Shown piece after piece: positions 1-5,474 of a stretch of DNA of 5,493 bases. The position numbers and the translations under genes were made by a program. How positions within the stretch are numbered: position 1 is the first letter of the stretch; each line of letters starts with the position of its first letter. The stretch comes from JACRPZ01 sp040758255 (GTDB taxonomy: Bacteria; Nitrospirota; Thermodesulfovibrionia; UBA6902), in contig JBFLVX010000145.1 in the NCBI GenBank assembly GCA_040758255.1, forward strand, positions 1 to 5,493. Reading direction: 5' to 3'. The notes beneath the pieces were generated by a model, which saw only the letters and a program-made list of their open reading frames with translations, ran no database searches and was not told the origin of the DNA.

Positions 1-1
1 T

Positions 2-1816
2 AATGAGCGGGTCTGTCTTGTCGGAAGAAACGGGGCCGGAAAGTCCACGCTTATGAAGGTAATCGCCGGAGAGATAACCCCTGACTCCGGCGATGTGATA
101 TACGAACAGGGTGTGAGGATAGCCTCTCTTTCTCAGGAAGTCCCGCAGGATCTGTCCGGAACGGTCTTTGATGTTGTTTCAAGCGGGCTCGGCAATATGG
201 TCGGCTTGCTTTCAGAATATCACTCAATAAGCGTGAAGCTCGCGCATGGCGCGGATGCAGTTCTGATGGCGGAGCTTGAGCGCATTCAGTACCTGATAGA
301 GTCCTCAGGCGGCTGGCAGATACAGCAGAGGGTTGAGACCGTTATCTCCCGTCTCAGGCTCGACCCTGACGCTTTGGTGGCTGAACTCTCAGGTGGAAAT
401 AAACGCCGGGCGCTGCTGGCCCGTGCGCTCGTTAATGAGCCGGACCTGCTTCTCCTTGATGAGCCGACGAACCATCTCGATATAACCTCTATCACCTGGC
501 TTGAAGAATTTCTCCGGGAGTTCCGAGGCTCCATACTCTTCATAACGCACGACCGCAGATTCCTCCAGACACTTGCAACACGGATCATAGAATTGGACCG
601 TGGACGGGTCACAGACTGGCCCTGCGATTACGCGGCATATCTGACAAGAAGACAGTCTGAGCTTGATGCTGAGACTACGCGTAATGCGCTCTTTGATAAA
701 AAGCTTTCGCAGGAAGAGGTGTGGGTAAGGCAGGGGATCAAGGCAAGACGCACGCGCAATGAAGGTCGTGTGAGGGCGTTGAAGGAGATGAGAACCGAGC
801 GCAGCGCACGACGTGAGCAGTCAGAGAGCGCTGTGATGAGCCTGAACGAGGCTGAACGCTCCGGCAAACTGGTTCTTAAGGCCAGACATATCAGGCATAT
901 GTATGAAGGCAATCCTGTAATAAATGATTTCTCCACGACCATCATGCGCGGCGACAAGATCGGCATCATAGGCCCCAACGGCTCCGGCAAGACAACTCTT
1001 CTCAGGATACTGCTTGGCGAGATGAAGCCGCACAGCGGCCATGTGCGCATGGGGTATAATCTCAATGTCGCGTATTTCGACCAGCACCGCGCCCAGCTTG
1101 ATGATGAGAGTTCTGTTATGCAGAATGTGTCAGAGGGAAGCGATCACGTGACAGTCAACGGCAGGACGAGGCACATAATCAGTTATCTTGCTGATTTCCT
1201 CTTCCCGGCGGACAGGGCGCGCTCACCGGTAAAGGTCCTTTCAGGCGGAGAGAGAAACCGCGCTCTCCTTGCGAAGCTCTTCGCAAAACCCTCAAACGTA
1301 TTGGTGATGGACGAGCCCACCAACGATCTTGACACAGACACCCTGGAACTCCTTGAGGAGATGCTGATGGAGTACGAGGGCACAGTCCTTCTCGTGAGCC
1401 ACGACAGGGAGTTCCTCAATAACATCGTAACAAGCACAATAGTCTTTGAAGGAGGCGGAAGGGTCGAAGAATATGTCGGAGGGTATGACGACTGGCTGCG
1501 TCAGCGCAAGCCCGCAGTTCCCGAAAAAACGGAAAAACCCGTAAAGCTGGCAAAGCCCCGTCAGAAGCAGGAGCGTCCCCGCATCCTGACATTCAAGGAG
1601 AAGAAGGAACTTGCGGCATTGCCCGCGCTGATAGAATCTTTGGAAACCGAGCGTAACGGGCTCTATGAATCCCTATCAAATCCTGAATTTTATAAGCAGA
1701 AAGGCGGCAGAATGCCTGAGATAAAGGCGAGGATAGAAGAGCTTGAAAAAGAGATCGCTGAAGCGTATGAGCGGTGGGAAGTTTTGGAAGCGATTGTGAA
1801 GTCAGTGCCTGTTTAA
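2..1816 (+). CDS. uup: ABC-F family ATPase, Uup type (5' end cut by window edge)
   Basis: This is a soluble twin-ATPase ABC-F protein. Family members bind the ribosome or branched DNA intermediates rather than transporting solutes. The frame is open from base 2 and already contains the first Walker A motif (GRNGAGKST, visible residues 8-16), so the ATG at 53 is internal and not the start. In order: signature LSGGNKRR (~129-136), Walker B DEPTNHLD (~153-160), H-switch THD (~182-184), a charged Arg/Glu-rich interdomain linker (~215-285), second Walker A GPNGSGKTT (~324-332), LSGGE (~413-417), DEPTNDLD (~436-444), SHD (~466-468), a Pro/Lys-rich hinge (~505-530) and a C-terminal coiled coil (~531-603). 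The DEPTNDLD in domain 2 and the C-terminal coiled coil favour Uup over EttA or YheS. 604 residues are visible; roughly 30 N-terminal residues appear to be missing relative to E. coli Uup (about 635). The TAA stop lies inside the palindromic element that follows. All ATPase motifs look intact. The family is certain; the Uup subfamily is likely. Confidence 0.93.
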   Translation, partial: NERVCLVGRNGAGKSTLMKVIAGEITPDSGDVIYEQGVRIASLSQEVPQDLSGTVFDVVSSGLGNMVGLLSEYHSISVKLAHGADAVLMAELERIQYLIESSGGWQIQQRVETVISRLRLDPDALVAELSGGNKRRALLARALVNEPDLLLLDEPTNHLDITSITWLEEFLREFRGSILFITHDRRFLQTLATRIIELDRGRVTDWPCDYAAYLTRRQSELDAETTRNALFDKKLSQEEVWVRQGIKARRTRNEGRVRALKEMRTERSARREQSESAVMSLNEAERSGKLVLKARHIRHMYEGNPVINDFSTTIMRGDKIGIIGPNGSGKTTLLRILLGEMKPHSGHVRMGYNLNVAYFDQHRAQLDDESSVMQNVSEGSDHVTVNGRTRHIISYLADFLFPADRARSPVKVLSGGERNRALLAKLFAKPSNVLVMDEPTNDLDTDTLELLEEMLMEYEGTVLLVSHDREFLNNIVTSTIVFEGGGRVEEYVGGYDDWLRQRKPAVPEKTEKPVKLAKPRQKQERPRILTFKEKKELAALPALIESLETERNGLYESLSNPEFYKQKGGRMPEIKARIEELEKEIAEAYERWEVLEAIVKSVPV

Positions 1817-1981
1817 CCCAAAAAATGCATTAAGAAAAATGCAGGTGTTGTGAAAGCAGATAATTTTCGATACCTTAGAACTTTAGCGTGTATACTTTTA
1901 TTCAAAGCCTTCCGCATATTATTTCAATAAATTCATCGAGTTAATTATCTGATTGAGCAATATCTGCATTTTTCGGGTTAA
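1813..1981. mobile_element. MITE-like palindromic element between uup and galT
   Basis: The spacer between convergent uup and galT is bounded by inverted repeats. The left end TTAACCC (1813-1819) plus AAAAATGCA (1821-1829) matches the complement of 1965-1981 with one mismatch (base 1820). A second copy of AAAAATGCA at 1835-1843, a 14-nt tandem duplication, brings in a longer match: 1834-1865 against the complement of 1943-1974. That match contains perfect blocks of 11 (1834-1844/1964-1974) and 9 (1857-1865/1943-1951) separated by 12 nt in both arms, about 26 of 32 identical, with two mismatches that would be G-U pairs in RNA. No transposase is encoded in the ~77-bp core. Ends CCC...GGG flanked by TTAA, or ACCC...GGGT flanked by TA, resemble a target-duplicating miniature element. 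The uup stop TAA (1814-1816) is part of this end. The inverted repeats are seen directly; mobility is inferred. It could instead be a structured 3' UTR or a REP-like repeat. Confidence 0.45.
1820..1843 (-). terminator. weak candidate intrinsic terminator for minus-strand transcripts (galT)
   Basis: On the minus strand a 6-bp stem TGCATT/AATGCA with a 6-nt loop (1843-1826) is followed immediately by six T residues (1825-1820). The layout is that of a factor-independent terminator placed downstream of galT. The stem is short and only a third G/C, so stability would be low. It also coincides with the left end of the palindromic element, so the hairpin may be a by-product of the duplicated AAAAATGCA unit. 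Confidence 0.28.
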
Positions 1982-2009
1982 TAAATAGGGGGTCTCCATC
2001 TTCTCATTG

Positions 2010-3113
2010 TTAAGGCAGCACCACTTTCCTCAGTTGTTCAGCAGCGATTTCGGGACAGATGGTATTAACATAAAGGCCGGAGCCTAATTCAAACCCTGTC
2101 GGGATGCTTGTGCGCGGGCAGATCTCAATATGCCAGTGAAACGACTCCGCGCTCTCTGAGTACTCTATGCCGTGCGGCAGTGAATGGAGGAAGAAATTAT
2201 ACTGTACCCCCCCAAGCACTGCATTAAGGCGCGCCATCGTCCTTTTGAATATGGCCGCGAGATCCGCAATGTCATCGGGCGTTGAGTCAAGATAATCCGC
2301 CTGATGCTTCAAAGGCAGGATATGTATCTCCCACTCATACCGGCTTGCAAAGGGTTTTATGGCGACAAACTTTTTGCTGCGCTCAATAACGAACTGGCCG
2401 ACATTGACCTTGCGCCTTATCTCGCCTGATTCCCTGTCATACAGTGTCGCCTCAAAAGTAAGCGCCTCATCTATCAGGCTGCAGAAGATGCACTGATGCG
2501 AGGCCTCGTAATGGGTCTTGCCGCTGCGGACTTCAGCCTGAACATTATCAGGCACCACCGGCATTGCGATTATCTGGCTGTGGGTATGGCCGATGCTCGC
2601 GCCTGCGGCAGGGCCGAAATTCTTGAAGACGAGGACATATTTCAGGCGGTCATCAGAATGATAGAGCTGTTCCATGCGGTCGCGATAGAGGGACAGCAGA
2701 AGTGTAAGATGCTCATCGGTCATTTCGTGCAGCCGGATGCCGTGTGCCGTGTGATCGATGACCACTTCATGGCGTCCGTAGCCTTCGATGGTGTGCTGCA
2801 AGCCAAAGGCGAAATTCGGGTTCGACCGGTCATCATCAAGAACAGGATAAAGGTTTTCGACTATGCGGAGCTTCCAGTCACCCTCGGCTGGTACCTGAAT
2901 TATAGAAGCCGGTGTCATGGCCTCATTTCCCCGGCAAAAAGGACAAGTCTCTATGTGCGGCCGTGAATCATGCTGCACAGGCGCTTCCTCTTTCTTGGGA
3001 CGCATGCTGCGGGCAGTGGCAACGAGTACTGATTCGCTCGGCACGATAGGATTGATCCGTATCTCACGAATATTTTTTATAGGCATAGCGTTGTTATCAG
3101 CCTTTTCGATCAT
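2010..3113 (-). CDS. galT: galactose-1-phosphate uridylyltransferase family protein
   Basis: This is a GalT-branch HIT-superfamily nucleotidyl transferase, predicted to be cytoplasmic. The family swaps UMP between UDP-glucose and galactose-1-phosphate in the Leloir pathway through a uridylyl-histidine intermediate. Of 367 residues (E. coli GalT is ~348), the visible features are: zinc-type CPFC (C57, C60); the active-site block GASIGHTHSQI with H176, H178 (expected nucleophile) and Q180, matching HPHGQ of E. coli GalT; a second Cys pair CIFC (C208, C211); and the C-terminal FHWHIEICPR with H326 and H328. The conserved Gln two residues after the nucleophile argues for a transferase rather than a HIT hydrolase. 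The start at 3113 has AGGAGG (3125-3120) six bases upstream. No galK or galE is visible; the gene stands alone, divergent from the flavoredoxin-like gene and convergent with uup. Relatives with HTHS instead of HPHG include proteins of uncertain sugar specificity, so ADP-glucose or other sugar-phosphate substrates are possible. Confidence 0.88.
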   Translation of the reverse strand: MIEKADNNAMPIKNIREIRINPIVPSESVLVATARSMRPKKEEAPVQHDSRPHIETCPFCRGNEAMTPASIIQVPAEGDWKLRIVENLYPVLDDDRSNPNFAFGLQHTIEGYGRHEVVIDHTAHGIRLHEMTDEHLTLLLSLYRDRMEQLYHSDDRLKYVLVFKNFGPAAGASIGHTHSQIIAMPVVPDNVQAEVRSGKTHYEASHQCIFCSLIDEALTFEATLYDRESGEIRRKVNVGQFVIERSKKFVAIKPFASRYEWEIHILPLKHQADYLDSTPDDIADLAAIFKRTMARLNAVLGGVQYNFFLHSLPHGIEYSESAESFHWHIEICPRTSIPTGFELGSGLYVNTICPEIAAEQLRKVVLP

Positions 3114-3142
3114 TTAAAACCTCCTGACGCGCGGCGCTCATT

Positions 3143-3170
3143 ATCATAATTCGAATCTCTTTATTGTAAA
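3143..3170 (-). promoter_or_regulatory. candidate sigma70 promoter for galT
   Basis: On the minus strand, TTTACA (3170-3165) and TATGAT (3148-3143) are separated by 16 bases, each one base from consensus. A start site near 3136 would give a leader of about 20 nt containing the AGGAGG ribosome binding site at 3125-3120. It lies back to back with the candidate promoter of the downstream plus-strand gene, leaving only a few bases between the two -35 regions. Confidence 0.55.
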
Positions 3171-3175
3171 TGATA

Positions 3176-3204
3176 TTATAAACATTAGTGGCACATACTA
3201 TAAT
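3176..3204 (+). promoter_or_regulatory. candidate promoter for the flavoredoxin-like gene
   Basis: A perfect TATAAT -10 box lies at 3199-3204. The best -35 at 17-bp spacing is a poor TTATAA (3176-3181), so either an activator is used or the -10 carries most of the recognition. Transcription from about 3211 would give a short leader containing AGGAGG at 3218-3223, seven bases before the ATG at 3231. Confidence 0.45.
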
Positions 3205-3230
3205 TTCTGATCTTAAAAGGAGGCGCTATC

Positions 3231-3809
3231 ATGTCAAAAGTAACCATAGAAAAAAATCTCTTCTGCCTGCCGTGGACTCAGACGCTTCTCGGCACACATT
3301 TTGAAGGGAGGGTGAATTTCATGGCCCTTGACTGGCTGACGCGTGTTAACTACAGCCCGGCGATGATCGGTATCTGCGTAAATAAGATGAACGCCTCTCA
3401 TTCTGCCATTCTCGAAACAAGAGAATTCAGCATTAATGTCCCCTCTGCGGAGATGATGGCCTTGACGGATTATGCCGGGATAGTCTCAGGAAAAAAGGCG
3501 GACAAGTCAAAACTCTTTGAGGTCTTTTACGGCGGACTTAAATTCGCGCCCATGATAGTAAACTGTCCTGTCACTATGGAATGCAGGCTCGCACAGCCCG
3601 TTGAGCTTCCTACAAATTCATTCTTCATTGCCGATATAGTCAATATCTATACTGAAGAGCGGTTTATGACTGACGGCAAGCCTGATGTCAAGAAGATGAA
3701 CCCCTTTGTGCTGACCATGCCTGATAACAGGTACTGGGCAATAGGGGATTGTATCGGCAAGGCATGGCATGAAGGGATAGCAGTCCGTGACCGGCTCAAA
3801 CAGGAATAA
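3231..3809 (+). CDS. flavin reductase-like domain protein (flavoredoxin type)
   Basis: This is a 192-residue cytoplasmic FMN-binding split-barrel protein of the flavin reductase-like (DIM6/NtaB) family. Members bind FMN and pass electrons between NAD(P)H or low-potential donors and partner proteins; the flavoredoxins of anaerobes such as Desulfovibrio belong here. Visible family features are the N-terminal strand LPWTQTLLGT (~13-22), the flavin-phosphate region around MALDWLTRVNYSP (~31-43), ICVNKMNASHSAILETREFSINVPS (~48-72, split over the core sheet), the DKSKLFEVFYG helix (~91-101) and the dimer-strand motif NCPVTMECRL (~111-120). It has no signal peptide or membrane segment. The start is well set by AGGAGG at 3218-3223. 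It has its own promoter region shared back to back with galT, and nothing follows it in operon. The exact electron donor or substrate cannot be read from sequence. Confidence 0.88.
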   Translation: MSKVTIEKNLFCLPWTQTLLGTHFEGRVNFMALDWLTRVNYSPAMIGICVNKMNASHSAILETREFSINVPSAEMMALTDYAGIVSGKKADKSKLFEVFYGGLKFAPMIVNCPVTMECRLAQPVELPTNSFFIADIVNIYTEERFMTDGKPDVKKMNPFVLTMPDNRYWAIGDCIGKAWHEGIAVRDRLKQE

Positions 3810-3816
3810 CGGGCGG

Positions 3817-3885
3817 CATTGAGGGGGATTGTAGGGTAGATTGTCTTAGAGTTTTATTTTTCCCTTTCTAAAATACAATCCAATG
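3817..3885. repeat. long-range inverted repeat after the flavoredoxin-like gene
   Basis: Eight bases after the stop codon begins CATTG (3817-3821), a 5-nt bulge AGGGG, then GATTGTA (3827-3833). Their exact complement, TACAATC plus CAATG, is at 3874-3885, so 12 bp can pair across a 40-nt loop. Inside the loop TTAGA (3846-3850) can pair with TCTAA (3867-3871). There is no GC-rich stem followed by a T-run, so it is not a classic intrinsic terminator. It may be a 3'-UTR structure or the remains of a small palindromic element. Confidence 0.4.
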
Positions 3886-3929
3886 TAAGATAAATAGGAT
3901 AAAGCAAAATATATAAAAGGAGTGTAGAT

Positions 3930-4106
3930 ATGATAACTTCTTGTCTAAAAAAGTATTTCCTCTTTTCAAATTATAGTTATATGACACAACAAACACAATT
4001 CTTCCGTCAGGATATCAGCTTTTTCTGCTACCATCTCAAAGTCAGTATCTCCGAATCCTCATCCATTCTCCATGTGTGCTCAAGGTCTTCGCGCCAGATA
4101 ACGTAA
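3930..4106 (+). CDS. doubtful small ORF (58 residues)
   Basis: An ATG at 3930 follows AAAAGGAG (AGGAG at 3918-3922) with a 7-base gap, a good ribosome binding site, and the frame runs 58 codons to TAA at 4104. The product begins MITSCLKKYFLFSNYSYMTQQ and resembles no family I know. Its last ~26 codons run antisense over the 3' end of the cupin-fold gene, where the Ser-rich composition looks like a shadow frame. The upstream promoter is weak (TAGGAT at 3895-3900). The signal is the ribosome binding site alone, so this could be a leader peptide, a gene remnant or chance. Confidence 0.15.
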   Translation: MITSCLKKYFLFSNYSYMTQQTQFFRQDISFFCYHLKVSISESSSILHVCSRSSRQIT

Positions 4107-4420
4107 TCGCCTTCATTCACCAGCCTGACCTCTTTTCGCTCTTCGTGATTATCAACCCTGCGGAATATAAACGTAAAGTCACCCCTGATAAGTATGCTCA
4201 TGGCTGTCTTGTCGGAATTTGACGCCCATACATCTCTCACATCGCCTTTTTTGTATATCCCCCACTTAACTTCTATGTCTTCTCTGTCCCGAAGGCCGTA
4301 TTTCTTCGCGTCAAAGGGGATATTATTTTCTTTGCACCACTTTTGTATCCGGCCTATAAACCAGAAGCTGAACTCTTTGCCGTCTTTTTTTGTGTTGCCT
4401 GTTGTGATATCTTCTAACAT
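4028..4420 (-). CDS. cupin-fold protein of unknown function
   Basis: A 130-residue soluble protein. An N-terminal segment with EFSFWFIG (~16-23) leads into a small beta-barrel pattern: EVKWGIYKKGDVRDVW (~50-65), SILIRGDFTFIF (~75-86), VNEGDYVIWREDLEHTWRM (~101-119) and ILTLRW at the C-terminus. This resembles short cupin-like proteins found in many bacteria, some of which databases label, apparently wrongly, as signal peptidase I; no Ser/Lys peptidase motif or membrane anchor is present. Cupin motif 2 is recognisable (EGDYVIW...H115), but motif 1 lacks the HxH metal ligands, so metal catalysis is doubtful and a ligand-binding role is more likely. There is no Shine-Dalgarno before the ATG at 4420, and an in-frame stop lies 13-15 nt upstream, so this is the only sensible start. 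A TATAAT box 11 nt upstream points to a near-leaderless mRNA. It is divergent from the transporter gene. Confidence 0.72.
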   Translation of the reverse strand: MLEDITTGNTKKDGKEFSFWFIGRIQKWCKENNIPFDAKKYGLRDREDIEVKWGIYKKGDVRDVWASNSDKTAMSILIRGDFTFIFRRVDNHEERKEVRLVNEGDYVIWREDLEHTWRMDEDSEILTLRW

Positions 4421-4614
4421 AAGCGCGCTAAATTATATGGGATTAGCTTTTGGGCAATAGCCACCTCCGATGAAATTGCCCTCTGTATTCTATCCACTTC
4501 GCCAGATAAAGTCACCCCTCTTGCGGCCAATTTCAGTACGGTATAGCTTGAACTTACCTGTAAAGAAACGGAACATAAAGAAGGCTGACTTTTGACGCTC
4601 CCCCCGGTCGTTCT
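4414..4614 (-). pseudogene. start-less open frame between the cupin-fold and transporter genes, possible gene remnant
   Basis: The 206-bp divergent spacer 4421-4626 holds a minus-strand frame open for 66 codons, ending in TAG at 4416-4414 and overlapping the cupin-fold ATG by 7 nt. Its latter part, including LKLAARGVTLSGEVDRIQR and then AISSEVAIAQKLIPYN, has protein-like composition and helical patterning. There is no ATG; only a TTG (4530-4528) or GTG (4515-4513) could start it, and neither has a ribosome binding site. I do not recognise the family. The candidate promoters for both flanking genes lie inside this stretch, so it may be a decayed fragment or simply chance. Confidence 0.15.
4432..4437 (-). 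promoter_or_regulatory. -10 box of the cupin-fold gene, near-leaderless
   Basis: A perfect minus-strand TATAAT (4437-4432) ends 11 bases before the ATG at 4420, so transcription should start about 4-5 nt before the start codon. No good -35 is present: 17-bp spacing gives CTATTG, and TTGCCC sits too close at 14 bp. The lack of a Shine-Dalgarno fits leaderless-type initiation. Confidence 0.4.
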
Positions 4615-4621
4615 TTATAAT
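4592..4621 (+). promoter_or_regulatory. promoter of the cation transporter-like gene, probably leaderless
   Basis: TTGACG (4592-4597, one base from consensus) and a perfect TATAAT (4616-4621) are separated by 18 bp. The -10 ends only 5 bases before the ATG at 4627, so the transcript should begin at or next to the A of the start codon. No Shine-Dalgarno is present, as expected for a leaderless mRNA. The spacer includes a run of six C residues (4600-4605). Confidence 0.6.
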
Positions 4622-4626
4622 ATAAA

Positions 4627-5280
4627 ATGCCGGCTTCAGAGAAAGATAGAATTTCCCTCCTCAAAACAGCCTCTGTCCTCGCTCTGATAACAATTTTCTA
4701 TAACATTGCTGAAGGTTTTGTCTCGATATTCTTCGGTCTTGAAGACGAAACAATAGCCCTTTTAGGCTTTGGGATAGACTCATATGTTGAGGTAATTTCA
4801 GGCATAGGCATATGGCACATGATAAAGAGAATAAAAGAGAACAAGGATTCAGCATTGCCTGACAGATTTGAACGCCGGGCGCTTAGGATAACCGGGACAG
4901 CTTTCTATATCCTTGCCGTAAGCCTCTGCGCAACGTCCATTTTCAATCTTTATTACAGGCATATTCCTGAAACAACCTTATGGGGAATTATCATTGCGCT
5001 TGTTTCAATTGTTTTTATGCTTGTCCTCACATTTTATAAAATTAAAGTCGGCAGGGAACTTAATTCTCAGGCAATTATAGCTGATGCAAACTGCTCAAAG
5101 ACCTGTCTCTACCTCTCTGCAATCCTCCTATTATCAAGCGCCGGATATGAGATAACCGGTATCTCATGGTTTGACTCAGCAGGAGCAATATTGATAGCCG
5201 CCTTATCCTTAAAAGAAGGCCGAGAAGCATTTCAGAAGAGAAAGGGAACGGCTTGCGGCTGTCAAACTTGTTCCAGTTGA
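4627..5280 (+). CDS. cation efflux-like integral membrane protein
   Basis: A 217-residue inner-membrane protein of the small cation transporter family related to the transmembrane part of cation diffusion facilitators (CDF). About six hydrophobic helices are visible: ~12-36, 42-66, 85-108, 116-136, 157-177 and 180-196. Family signatures are YNIAEGFVSIFFG (~25-37), ETIALLGFGIDSYVEVISGIG (~41-61, D51 and E55 as candidate metal ligands in helix 2), LNSQAIIADANCSKTC (~145-160, in the position where CDFs carry a His/Asp pair) and WFDSAGA (~181-187). It lacks the ~90-residue cytoplasmic C-terminal domain of full CDF proteins and ends instead in a Cys-rich tail (ACGCQTC, C210, C212, C215), a plausible metal-binding motif. 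The start at 4627 matches where the family begins, despite a promoter -10 box 5 bases upstream. Divalent metal export is a reasonable guess; the ion is unknown. The gene stands alone, divergent from the cupin-fold gene. Confidence 0.82.
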   Translation: MPASEKDRISLLKTASVLALITIFYNIAEGFVSIFFGLEDETIALLGFGIDSYVEVISGIGIWHMIKRIKENKDSALPDRFERRALRITGTAFYILAVSLCATSIFNLYYRHIPETTLWGIIIALVSIVFMLVLTFYKIKVGRELNSQAIIADANCSKTCLYLSAILLLSSAGYEITGISWFDSAGAILIAALSLKEGREAFQKRKGTACGCQTCSS

Positions 5281-5391
5281 GTCCACCATAAAATGCAGTT
5301 GCCCTTTAACTAATACAATTTTTAAAAAACTATATTTATACCTCAATATACAGTGTCTATAATGATGTCTAACCACAAAATATAGGATTGC

Positions 5392-5441
5392 AAAAAAATA
5401 TTAATTTTTTTCTTGACAAGAGCACTAAACATGCATATACT
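5392..5441 (+). promoter_or_regulatory. strong promoter with AT-rich UP-like region, upstream of mraZ
   Basis: A perfect TTGACA (5413-5418) lies 17 bp before TATACT (5436-5441), one base from consensus. Immediately upstream are an A7 tract (5392-5398) and a T7 tract (5405-5411) that together form an AT palindrome, in the place where an UP element contacts the RNA polymerase alpha subunit. The start site should be about 5448, giving a leader of roughly 27 nt before the GTG at 5475. The rest of the spacer (5281-5391) is AT-rich, with no clear terminator for the transporter gene and one isolated TATAAT (5358-5363). Confidence 0.75.
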
Positions 5442-5442
5442 G

Positions 5443-5466
5443 GTGGAGATAAGTGGTAGACAGTGG
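5443..5466 (+). promoter_or_regulatory. MraZ repeat boxes (three GTGG at 10-bp period)
   Basis: GTGG occurs at 5443-5446, 5453-5456 and 5463-5466, an exact 10-bp period that places all boxes on one face of the helix. E. coli MraZ binds three GTGGG direct repeats with 5-bp spacers (the same 10-bp period), and related AAAGTGG repeats are used in mollicutes. Here the boxes run from just after the -10, across the predicted start site, to the ribosome binding site: the third box runs into GGAGG (5465-5469). A protein on this site would block both RNA polymerase and, in the mRNA, a sequence overlapping the ribosome site. Confidence 0.75.
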
Positions 5467-5474
5467 AGGGATCC

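Noticed and set aside
53..55. ATG at 53 as the start of the ABC-F gene
   Set aside because: The frame is open upstream to base 2 and encodes the essential Walker A motif, so this Met is internal.
286..1437. Several minus-strand open frames opposite the ABC-F gene
   Set aside because: They are Arg/Ser-rich antisense shadows of a well-conserved gene, with no family motifs.
2496..3117. Plus-strand open frames opposite galT
   Set aside because: The minus-strand product has clear GalT motifs and a ribosome binding site; these frames are its shadows.
4194..4460. Plus-strand frame opposite the cupin-fold gene
   Set aside because: It has shadow composition and no ribosome binding site; the minus-strand frame has recognisable cupin-like segments.
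4484..4575. Minus-strand 28-codon ATG frame beginning MFRFFTGKFK in the divergent spacer
   Set aside because: It is short, has no ribosome binding site, and conflicts with a longer open frame; there is too little to call.
4661..4855. Minus-strand frame opposite the transporter
   Set aside because: It lies antisense to a clearly recognisable membrane protein gene and lacks a ribosome site.
5281..5340. Possible terminator of the transporter gene in the AT-rich run after its stop
   Set aside because: Only A/T tracts are present; I could find no GC-containing stem followed by a T-run.
5358..5363. Isolated TATAAT as a second mraZ promoter
   Set aside because: No acceptable -35 lies at 16-18 bp, and a far better promoter lies downstream.
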